Origin: Leptolyngbyaceae cyanobacterium CSSed165cm_216
Lineage (GTDB): Bacteria; Cyanobacteriota; Cyanobacteriia; Phormidesmidales; Phormidesmidaceae
Assembly: GCA_007135385.1 (NCBI GenBank)
Contig: SLIY01000182.1
Location: forward strand, 1 to 5,081
Direction of reading: 5' to 3'
DNA length: 5,081 bases
Shown: positions 1-4,767 of the stretch, in pieces
How the letters are laid out: each line of letters begins with the position of its first letter
Numbering within the stretch: the stretch's first letter is position 1
The notes under the pieces: model-generated
What the model saw: only the letters and a program-made list of their open reading frames with translations
Databases searched by the model: none
What the model was told of the DNA's origin: nothing
Translations under genes and position numbers: made by a program

Positions 1-57
1 GGGGTTGGGTGCGAAGACCACCCCGGCGATGGCGATGGGCTTCACGACTCGCCCCAT
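1..57 (-). CDS. possible start of a further minus-strand gene, cut by the left window edge
   Basis: An ATG at 57-55 opens 19 codons that run off the window and read MGRVVKPIAIAGVVFAPNP. Seventeen of the 19 codons end in G or C, unlike the AT-rich gene just upstream, and the short basic stretch followed by a hydrophobic run could be the start of a signal peptide or membrane segment. The frame stays open upstream to about 105, and a TTG at 78-76 overlaps the TGA stop of the preceding gene, so translational coupling from that TTG is an alternative start. No Shine-Dalgarno sequence sits at a good distance from either start. Plus-strand frames here are also open and GC-rich at third positions, so the strand is not secure. 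No family can be named from so few residues. Confidence 0.3.
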   Translation of the reverse strand, partial: MGRVVKPIAIAGVVFAPNP

Positions 58-74
58 ATCGATGGCTGAATTGC

Positions 75-464
75 TCAATTCCAGAGGTTTTGAGGCTCTC
101 CTACTTTAACAAACCAGTGCCCAAAGATGGCCTTAAAGCCTTCCACGAAATATTTTCTTGATCCGTTCTTACTAGATTTGCCCTCGAAATTCTGGATGTA
201 TCCTTCAATGTAAGAACATCCCGCCATGAGAGATAAGAATCCTCCGTCTTTCTGGCAAGAGAGATGAAGGGCAGGTATTAAGAACCATTCTTTAACTTGC
301 CGCTCGTAAATGAGGATTTTAGTCTCAATACTACGTGGATCTAGATCTTCTCCAAAGGAATCTTTTCTGATGTCTTGGATTCTTGGATTTCCATCACCAT
401 CAATCCAACCTTCTATGCCAGGAGCGATAAGAATTCGCTGCCCCTGCCTTAATTTTTTCGCCAT
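75..464 (-). CDS. small soluble protein of unknown function (129 aa)
   Basis: I do not recognise this protein. It opens with a basic stretch (MAKKLRQGQR) and a Gly/Asp-rich segment (GIEGWIDGDGNPR) typical of a beta-turn region. A central part follows with alternating hydrophobic residues around ILIYERQVKEWFLIPAL, then a C-terminal half with CSYIEGYIQNFEGKSS and an aromatic tail. There is no signal peptide, and no segment is long enough to span a membrane. I chose the ATG at 464; an in-frame TTG two codons upstream is possible. AAGGA (476-480 on the minus strand) lies 11 bases before the ATG and 5 before the TTG, so spacing alone does not decide. It lies 84 bases downstream of the neighbouring hydrophobic-hairpin gene on the same strand and may be the third gene of that operon, but the gap would also allow its own promoter. 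Confidence 0.6.
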   Translation of the reverse strand: MAKKLRQGQRILIAPGIEGWIDGDGNPRIQDIRKDSFGEDLDPRSIETKILIYERQVKEWFLIPALHLSCQKDGGFLSLMAGCSYIEGYIQNFEGKSSKNGSRKYFVEGFKAIFGHWFVKVGEPQNLWN

Positions 465-548
465 ATTCAACAGGTTCCTTCAAAATCTCTAATTCAATTT
501 CCCCATTAAAATCGGACAAATGAATGCACAGATCTTGATCTTTTAAGA

Positions 549-1109
549 TTATTTCGTGTCAACTATTTCTTGGAAGATTCCATCAAGCAAGCCATATGCC
601 TCTTCTAGAGTCATATGACCATTTTCGACCAAGATCATCAACTCTTGAGCTTGCTCAGCAGTAATCAGATCGAGTTTGAGAGGCTTTTTAAGGAAGGAGA
701 AGAAGGAGTTTTTGTTTTCATCAGTTAAGCTTGTTTTTTGCTCTTCCACTTCAAGCTCTTTAAATTGATCCTTAAGCTTTTGCTTGATTTCTTCCTGCTT
801 ACCCTTATCGTATGCCCCACTGGTCAACAATTTCGTCAACCCATAAGCAGCAGCACCTCCGGCGACCGCAGCACCAGTCACTAAGGTTACTGGAGCCGTG
901 ACAACCATTCCAACTCCTGTAAGTGCGGTAATTATTGGGATAGGAGCTGTGCTAGCCCCCAAAAAAGCAGCTAATGCTCCAACTCCAGCGGCTCCTATCC
1001 CTGTCACACCCATCTCCCCAAGGATTTTGGTACGGGCATTAGGATTCTTTTCAAGCTTGTCGATTGCTTCAAGGATATCTTTCTTACTAGGCTTTTTTGA
1101 TTCTGCCAT
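549..1109 (-). CDS. Gly/Ala-rich membrane-hairpin protein of unknown function (186 aa)
   Basis: No named family recognised. A charged, helical N-terminus (residues 1-32, rich in Lys/Glu/Asp) leads into a long Gly/Ala-rich hydrophobic region (about 34-97). This splits at residues 54-60 (TAPIPII), so two membrane-inserting helices joined by a proline turn are likely. Next comes a charged, probably coiled segment (101-134), then a compact helical C-terminus (146-183, with LITAEQAQELMILVENGHMTLEEAYGLLDG). There is no cleavable signal peptide. AAGG at 1120-1123 on the minus strand lies 10 bases before the ATG, which supports this start. The upstream neighbour ends 29 bases earlier and has a similar hairpin, which points to an operon and a joint function at the membrane. 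The glycine spacing resembles glycine-zipper and pore-type helices, but pore formation is only a guess. Confidence 0.7.
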   Translation of the reverse strand: MAESKKPSKKDILEAIDKLEKNPNARTKILGEMGVTGIGAAGVGALAAFLGASTAPIPIITALTGVGMVVTAPVTLVTGAAVAGGAAAYGLTKLLTSGAYDKGKQEEIKQKLKDQFKELEVEEQKTSLTDENKNSFFSFLKKPLKLDLITAEQAQELMILVENGHMTLEEAYGLLDGIFQEIVDTK

Positions 1110-1117
1110 TCTGGTTA

Positions 1118-1123
1118 CACCTT
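1118..1123 (-). promoter_or_regulatory. ribosome binding site AAGGTG for the 186-aa gene
   Basis: On the minus strand AAGGTG ends 8 bases before the ATG at 1109. It is the clearest Shine-Dalgarno sequence in the left part of the window and fixes the start of the 186-residue gene. Confidence 0.55.
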
Positions 1124-1138
1124 ACAGTGACGTGAAGT

Positions 1139-1810
1139 TTAGGCAATAGAGGTGATTGACTGCTGATCATCAAAAATTGCGCTCAGGATGCTCGCAAAAA
1201 GATTGAAGAATTCCTTGGCTGTGTCAACAAGGCTTTTGCCAAAATTGGGAATAGCTTTGTCTAGTTCGTTTCCTGCAATTGCTCCTAAAGCAGTGACCGT
1301 TAATCCTAAGGCAGTTGCTATAGGGGCCAAGAGTTGCCCAACAATCGGAATTGAGGTAATTAGCCCTGCCAACGCAGCACCTAACACAGCACCAATTCCT
1401 GCTCCAGCAACCAAGAAGAAATGTTCTTCGACAAATTCCAGCAGTTTGATCAGGATTATTTTCCCGATATGAATGACCTTTCCTGCGACTTGCTGCACTT
1501 TTAGGATTAAGTCATGAAGCCTAGCCACTATTTCCTCTGGCAAACCAAGCTTTTGTATTCTGATATACAGTTGTTCGCTAGTCGAAGCCTCAGCTTGTTT
1601 ATTCCAGATTGCGAGTTGTAGATTGGCTCGGCCTTTGGAAGGTTGTGGACTGGTCATATTGGGCGTCTCCACCTTTAAGTTAATTCTATTGATCCCGTCG
1701 CCTTTACAGGAGCTACCAGATTTAAAGCTGCTCTCTATTACATTTCCCGAAAACTTACCTAGAGACAACATCCGCTTAGCAACTTCACTGATCTCTAATA
1801 CTGAGTCCAT
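1139..1810 (-). CDS. membrane-hairpin protein of unknown function (223 aa)
   Basis: No named family recognised. From the chosen ATG at 1810 the protein is 223 residues. Residues 1-48 are mixed (MDSVLEISEVAKRML, then INRINLKVE). Residues 50-80 are polar, and 81-130 form amphipathic helices (QLYIRIQKLGLPEEIVARLH, KIILIKLLEFVEEH). Residues 131-180 are a Gly/Ala-rich hydrophobic hairpin broken at TSIPIVG, and 184-215 a C-terminal amphipathic helix (FFNLFASILSAIF). An upstream TTG at 1930 would add 40 residues, but that stretch reads unnaturally and is antisense to a Uma2-like remnant, so I prefer the ATG, although no strong ribosome binding site precedes it. The next gene starts 29 bases after the stop and encodes a similar hairpin, which suggests co-transcription. 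The region is visibly AT-richer than chlN. Confidence 0.65.
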   Translation of the reverse strand: MDSVLEISEVAKRMLSLGKFSGNVIESSFKSGSSCKGDGINRINLKVETPNMTSPQPSKGRANLQLAIWNKQAEASTSEQLYIRIQKLGLPEEIVARLHDLILKVQQVAGKVIHIGKIILIKLLEFVEEHFFLVAGAGIGAVLGAALAGLITSIPIVGQLLAPIATALGLTVTALGAIAGNELDKAIPNFGKSLVDTAKEFFNLFASILSAIFDDQQSITSIA

Positions 1811-1883
1811 CAAGCCAAACCGGACATTTATATTGAAATCAGGCTGTTTACATTTCTTTGTTTTTTTAAGACCTAGAACGCGC

Positions 1884-1979
1884 CATAGCAATATCCTGCC
1901 ACTGAATTGATGGAAAGACTGCGCCTGCAAAATCGAAGACTACAACCTGCTCGGTGTGCCTGAGTCTTGGATTGTGGAC
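1884..1979 (+). pseudogene. decayed fragment resembling a Uma2-family (DUF820) nuclease domain
   Basis: Plus-strand translation from 1911 gives WKDCACKIEDYNLLGVPE followed by SWIVD. This matches, from memory, the C-terminal core of Uma2-family endonuclease-like proteins, where a conserved Lys lies in a (W)xDDYxxKxxDY segment followed by LGVPEYWIVD. The same frame upstream reads HSNILPLN, which could correspond to the EILSxN strand of the family, but a TGA at 1908-1910 interrupts it. After WIVD the similarity vanishes and the frame ends at 2028-2030. No start codon or remaining domain is visible, so this is a remnant and not a gene. Uma2 genes are abundant and often decayed in cyanobacterial genomes. 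The call rests on about 25 residues of recognised pattern and needs a database search. Confidence 0.5.
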
Positions 1980-2041
1980 AGATCGCTATCAAAGGCAGGT
2001 GCTCCAGGGGTGCGATCAGCTGCGATCTGAGCGCCATCTAA

Positions 2042-2074
2042 AGATCCCAGGGTTCTTTAAGAACCCTGGGATCT
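2042..2074. repeat. 33-base REP-like palindrome, copy 1 (3' side of the RAYT gene)
   Basis: A perfect palindrome: AGATCCCAGGGTTCTT, one central T, then the exact complement. It has 16-base arms and lies 6 bases after the stop codon of the transposase gene. In the RAYT reading direction it is followed by only a short T run (TTTAG), so it would be a weak terminator at best. Its outer 15 bases on each side are identical to copy 3 near chlN. The flanks share no sequence with the flanks of copies 2 and 3, so the mobile or conserved unit here is the palindrome alone. Confidence 0.9.
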
Positions 2075-2080
2075 AGGTCT

Positions 2081-2653
2081 TTATTCATCCAGCATCAGAC
2101 TCCGTATCGCTATCGGCATGAGAACGGCATCAAATTCTACAAAGGCTTTATACGCTGTTGAGCCACCCACCTGCTGTTGCAACGCTCGATACTGAGGCAG
2201 CGTTCCCCGGCGCAATTCAACATACTCCTGATAGCTGGAAAACTCCCAATCTTCCGCTCTCTGCACCAGCCCAGCCTTCACCGGGTTCAGATGGATGTAC
2301 CGAGACAGATTGAGCAGATACGCCTCTTCATCCACATGGATCGACTGAAACGGCCCCTGAAATAAGACCCCAGAGCGTTGAAATCGCTTGTTGATCGCCT
2401 TCGTGTATGACAGCGAAAGTCGCCCCATCTGCTCTGACAGAGCTTCGCCTCGCAGATTAACTAGGAAATGGTAGTGGTTTGGCATCAGGCAATAGGCCAG
2501 CATATCAGCGGTCTCTGCTGCCACATGGTGCCGAAACTGCCGCAGAAAGAAGAGGTAGTTCTCACGATCAAAGAAGATAGTCTGGTGATTATTGCCTCGG
2601 TTGTAGAGGTGGTAGTAATGCCCTGGCAAGAAGGCTACTTTTCGGCGCGGCAT
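2081..2653 (-). CDS. REP-associated tyrosine transposase (RAYT), Y1/HUH type
   Basis: A 190-residue single-domain protein of the IS200-like Y1 transposase family, RAYT branch. RAYT enzymes cut and rejoin single-stranded DNA next to REP hairpins. Visible signatures in order: YYHLYNRGNN (13-22), the HUH metal-binding motif MPNHYHFLV with His60 and His62, the likely catalytic Tyr83 in SLSYTKAINKRF, then the RAYT-typical GVLFQGPFQSI (95-105) and SRYIHLNPVKAGLV (117-130). Length is normal and all key residues are present, so it looks intact. The ATG at 2653 matches the usual start of the family, yet it has no Shine-Dalgarno sequence, so expression may be low. It is flanked by three matching palindromes, the arrangement expected for a RAYT with its own REP elements. 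Unlike an insertion sequence, it probably acts as a host-resident enzyme. Confidence 0.88.
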   Translation of the reverse strand: MPRRKVAFLPGHYYHLYNRGNNHQTIFFDRENYLFFLRQFRHHVAAETADMLAYCLMPNHYHFLVNLRGEALSEQMGRLSLSYTKAINKRFQRSGVLFQGPFQSIHVDEEAYLLNLSRYIHLNPVKAGLVQRAEDWEFSSYQEYVELRRGTLPQYRALQQQVGGSTAYKAFVEFDAVLMPIAIRSLMLDE

Positions 2654-2703
2654 AGCTGGTCGAGGTGAGGAGATCCACTTTTAGAGTTCCCTACTATCAG
2701 CAG

Positions 2704-2752
2704 AATGTTTGGCGTAAAAAGATCCCAGGGTTTTTCAAAAACCCTGGGATCT
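2704..2752. repeat. REP-like repeat unit, copy 2 (head plus 33-base palindrome)
   Basis: The palindrome is at 2720-2752: AGATCCCAGGGTTTTT, central C, then the exact complement, with perfect 16-base arms. It is preceded by a head, AATGTTTG plus GCGTAAAA (2704-2719), which recurs before copy 3. Arm position 14 is T paired with A, where the other two copies have C paired with G, so pairing is preserved through a double change. The unit lies between the start of the RAYT gene and chlN. Confidence 0.9.
2716..2752 (-). terminator. second intrinsic terminator downstream of chlN
   Basis: Read on the minus strand, the copy 2 hairpin (16-base perfect stem with a G/C-rich CCCAGGG core) is followed directly by TTTTT then ACGCC. 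This has the form of a Rho-independent terminator and would back up the one just after chlN, blocking read-through into the RAYT gene. Confidence 0.6.
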
Positions 2753-2779
2753 GGCTGTAAGGCATCCCACCTTCGGCAA

Positions 2780-2830
2780 AATGTTTGCGGCGTAAAAAGA
2801 TCCCAGGGTTCTCAAAGAACCCTGGGATCT
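2780..2830. repeat. REP-like repeat unit, copy 3 (head plus 33-base palindrome)
   Basis: The palindrome at 2798-2830 has 15 paired bases per arm around a 3-base centre (AGATCCCAGGGTTCT, CAA, complement). One potential inner pair is lost (C2813 against A2815). The head AATGTTTG (2780-2787), an extra CG, then GCGTAAAA (2790-2797) matches copy 2. The two units form a direct repeat with a 78-base period between palindromes. It begins 11 bases past the chlN stop codon. Confidence 0.9.
2794..2830 (-). terminator. chlN intrinsic terminator formed by REP-like copy 3
   Basis: In the chlN reading direction the hairpin starts 11 bases after the TAG stop and is followed by a run of five T (2798-2794). 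Strong stem, short centre and immediate U-tract fit a Rho-independent terminator. The conserved GCGTAAAA head of the repeat supplies the T run, so the terminator is a property of the repeat unit itself. Confidence 0.7.
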
Positions 2831-2841
2831 ACCCCTGCTAC

Positions 2842-4251
2842 CTACACTTTCGCTTTTTCCTTCACCAGCTTCTCCCAGCCGAGGTCTTTGAGGTTGGTGT
2901 TGCGGCGCAGGGGGCGCGTCACCAGCTCCAGGATGTCGCGGGCGTTGGTGAAGCCGTGGATTTGGGCGAAGGTAAACTCCACCGACCACTTGGTGCTAAT
3001 GCCGCGCGCCTCCAGGGGGTTGGCGTGGGCCATGCCCGTGATCACCAGATCCGGGTGCAGTTCTTGGATGCGGATAAGCTGGTTGTAGTTGTCGGGCTTT
3101 TCGGTGATTTTCGGCAGGGGTGTGCCCATTTCATTGCAGGTTTTCTCCAGCAGAGCTAACTCCGCCGCCTGGTAGCGCTTGTCCATGTAGGGGATGCCGA
3201 TTTCCTGCACGGTCATGCCGCAGCGGGTGAGGAAGCGGGCCAGGGAGATTTCCAGCAGGTTGTCACCCATGAAATAGACGGACTTGCCGCGAATCAGCTG
3301 CAGGTAGTCTTCTACCGACTCCCAAATTTTAGCTTCCCGTTCCTCCAGTCCTTGGGGTTCGATGCCGAAGACCGAGCAGATTTTCTCAATCCAGGCACGG
3401 GTGCCGTCGGGGCCGATGGGGAAGGGGGCACCAATCAGCTTGCACTTGCGGCGGCGCATCAGGGTGGTGGCGGTGCGGGAGAGGAAGGGGTTGATACCGG
3501 CAACGTAGTAGCCTTCGTCGATCACCGGTAGCTCGGTGTAGCGCTTGGCGGGCAGCCAGCCATCGACGCGAATCCCCTGCTTTTTCAGCTCTAGGGTGAT
3601 TTGGGTGACGATGGGGTCGGGCACGGAGCCGAACAGCACCAGGGGTGGGTGATCATGGTATTCGCTTTCTTCGGCGGCGACATCCTCTTTTTTGCGGCCA
3701 AAGCTCAGCAGTTTTTGAATGCTGTTGCGTTCTGCTTTTTCTTCGACGCTGGTGACTTGATCGGCGGTGGGGCAGCGGTGGGCCATGGCGGCAAGCACCG
3801 TGTCTTCCCCCTGGGTGAAGGCATAGTCGAGGCCGTTGGCCCGGGCGACAACGATGGGAATGCCGATTTCGGCCTCTAGTTTGGGGGCCAGACCCTCCAG
3901 GTCCATTTTGATGATTTCGGTGGTGCAGGTGCCAATCCAGACGATCACAGAGGGGTTGCGATCGCGCTTAATCCCCTCACACAGCCGCTTCAGTTCTTCA
4001 TAGTCATTCAGCTGAGCCGAAATATCAGCTTCTTCTAGCTCGGCCATGGCGTAGCGGGGTTCAGCAAAAATCATCACCCCCATGGCATTTTGCAAAAAGT
4101 AGCCACAGGTCTTAGTGCCAATCACCAGGAAAAAGCTGTCTTCAATTTTTTGGTACAGCCAGGCCACACAGCTGATCGGGCAAAAGGTATGGTAATTGCC
4201 AGTATCGCAGTCAAATTCCAGGGCTTGGGGTTGGGTTTGGGCCAAAGTCAT
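2842..4251 (-). CDS. chlN: light-independent protochlorophyllide reductase subunit N (ChlN)
   Basis: ChlN pairs with ChlB as the nitrogenase MoFe-like NB component of DPOR. That component receives electrons from ChlL and reduces protochlorophyllide to chlorophyllide in the dark. From the ATG at 4251 the protein has 469 residues, the usual length for the family. The three cysteines expected to hold the 4Fe-4S cluster with an Asp from ChlB are Cys24 (FCPISC), Cys49 (TKTCGYF) and Cys109 (GTCTTE), with spacing matching the characterised BchN. MAHANPLEARGISTKWSVEF and the end TRPLRRNTNLKDLGWEKL are also typical. A charged variable linker (about 180-205) separates the halves. The frame is open upstream to an ATG at 4362, but that extension overlaps the preceding gene and lacks family similarity. 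AGGGAG lies 10 bases before the chosen ATG. It ends the operon. Confidence 0.97.
   Translation of the reverse strand: MTLAQTQPQALEFDCDTGNYHTFCPISCVAWLYQKIEDSFFLVIGTKTCGYFLQNAMGVMIFAEPRYAMAELEEADISAQLNDYEELKRLCEGIKRDRNPSVIVWIGTCTTEIIKMDLEGLAPKLEAEIGIPIVVARANGLDYAFTQGEDTVLAAMAHRCPTADQVTSVEEKAERNSIQKLLSFGRKKEDVAAEESEYHDHPPLVLFGSVPDPIVTQITLELKKQGIRVDGWLPAKRYTELPVIDEGYYVAGINPFLSRTATTLMRRRKCKLIGAPFPIGPDGTRAWIEKICSVFGIEPQGLEEREAKIWESVEDYLQLIRGKSVYFMGDNLLEISLARFLTRCGMTVQEIGIPYMDKRYQAAELALLEKTCNEMGTPLPKITEKPDNYNQLIRIQELHPDLVITGMAHANPLEARGISTKWSVEFTFAQIHGFTNARDILELVTRPLRRNTNLKDLGWEKLVKEKAKV
3958..3965. repeat. HIP1 octamer GCGATCGC
   Basis: Exact match to the highly iterated palindrome HIP1, over-represented in many cyanobacterial genomes. 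It lies inside chlN and supports the taxonomic reading of the window; no local function is implied. Confidence 0.7.
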
Positions 4252-4261
4252 AGCAGGGGAT

Positions 4262-4267
4262 CTCCCT
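4262..4267 (-). promoter_or_regulatory. ribosome binding site AGGGAG for chlN
   Basis: On the minus strand AGGGAG lies 10 bases before the ATG at 4251, inside the 28-base gap after the DUF5331-like gene. It decides the chlN start in favour of the 469-residue protein over the longer frame beginning at 4362. Confidence 0.65.
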
Positions 4268-4279
4268 ATGTGAAGGACA

Positions 4280-4705
4280 TTATGTCCTGGGTCTATCATC
4301 CTCTCGGCCACCGACACCGGTACAAGCGTCGTCATCGTACGGGGAGGCTTTGACTGGCTCAATCACCTTAGGCTGCGATGACGCTAGGGTTGCCTCGGGT
4401 TGGTCACTACCGGGCAACATCCGTTGTGCCTTTTCCAGAGCTTTTAGTTCTTGAGCCGGACTGATATTTAAACCCAGGACCGCAATAATTCGGTCGGGGT
4501 TGCTGCTTAAATCCACCACCAGCGGCAGCAGGCTATTTAAATCGGGTTCTAGGGTAGACAAGACCCCTAGAATGAAACCCGATGAGGGTCGCCGCTGCCC
4601 GTCACTGGTGACCCAAATACCCAGATTGTCGATCCACTCGCGGTTGTCCCGGTAGTAGGTTAACCATTTGACTTTGAGCGATCGCCGCAGTTGTTTGCTG
4701 TTCAC
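4280..4705 (-). CDS. DUF5331-type protein upstream of chlN (141 aa)
   Basis: A small cyanobacterial protein of unknown function. Its first 85 residues match the DUF5331 pattern as I recall it: KVKWLTYYRDNREWI (12-26), DGQRRPSSGFILGVLSTLEPDL (35-56) and RIIAVLGLNISPAQEL (72-87). Pro/Ser/Asp-rich and probably disordered sequence follows to the end. There is no signal peptide or clear membrane span. The start is GTG at 4705: an in-frame stop lies seven codons upstream, and CGAGG sits 5 bases before the GTG. A gene of this kind between chlL and chlN is familiar from other cyanobacteria, which suggests a part in making, assembling or controlling DPOR, though no role is established to my knowledge. 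It is followed 28 bases later by chlN, so the two are very likely co-transcribed. A paralogue lies directly upstream. Confidence 0.85.
   Translation of the reverse strand: MNSKQLRRSLKVKWLTYYRDNREWIDNLGIWVTSDGQRRPSSGFILGVLSTLEPDLNSLLPLVVDLSSNPDRIIAVLGLNISPAQELKALEKAQRMLPGSDQPEATLASSQPKVIEPVKASPYDDDACTGVGGREDDRPRT
4678..4685. repeat. HIP1 octamer GCGATCGC
   Basis: Second exact HIP1 site, within the first codons of the 141-residue DUF5331-like gene. It is a cyanobacterial genome signature. Confidence 0.7.
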
Positions 4706-4767
4706 AGATGCCTCGGGCGGGGTTTACCAACCTCATGTCCAGAGATTGATTAAACCAGAAAACCGAC

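Noticed and set aside
898..1472. Plus-strand open frames rich in Ala/Pro opposite the two membrane-hairpin genes.
   Set aside because: They are complements of the Gly/Ala-rich codons of the minus-strand genes; the minus strand has the better start signal and the coherent helix-hairpin-helix protein plan.
1811..1930. A TTG start at 1930 giving a 263-residue version of the membrane-hairpin protein.
   Set aside because: The added 40 residues have no recognisable pattern and part of the stretch is antisense to a Uma2-like fragment. The ATG at 1810 opens a natural-looking N-terminus, although its ribosome site is weak.
2011..2030. A tandem TGCGATC direct repeat next to the transposase end, considered as an insertion footprint.
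   Set aside because: The repeat is only 7 bases, resembles a degraded HIP1 site, and no matching copy flanks the other side of the RAYT unit.
2654..2720. A promoter for the RAYT gene, with TTTACG and TAGTAG about 16 bases apart on the minus strand.
   Set aside because: Both boxes match poorly and the first coincides with the T tract of the terminator hairpin; such a pair is expected by chance.
2042..2830. The three palindromes considered as a small CRISPR array.
   Set aside because: The spacing is irregular (one gap contains a whole gene), the units are near-perfect palindromes through their full length, and no cas gene is present.
2705..4353. Several open plus-strand and alternative-frame stretches across chlN (for example 2705-3088, 3601-3879, 4090-4353 plus; 2735-2989 minus).
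   Set aside because: They are antisense or out-of-frame shadows of the GC-rich chlN coding sequence, with no family features and no ribosome sites of note.
4252..4362. An N-terminal extension of chlN by 37 residues, starting at an ATG at 4362.
   Set aside because: It overlaps the end of the DUF5331-like gene, has no ChlN similarity, and AGGGAG is placed for the ATG at 4251, which gives the family's normal length.
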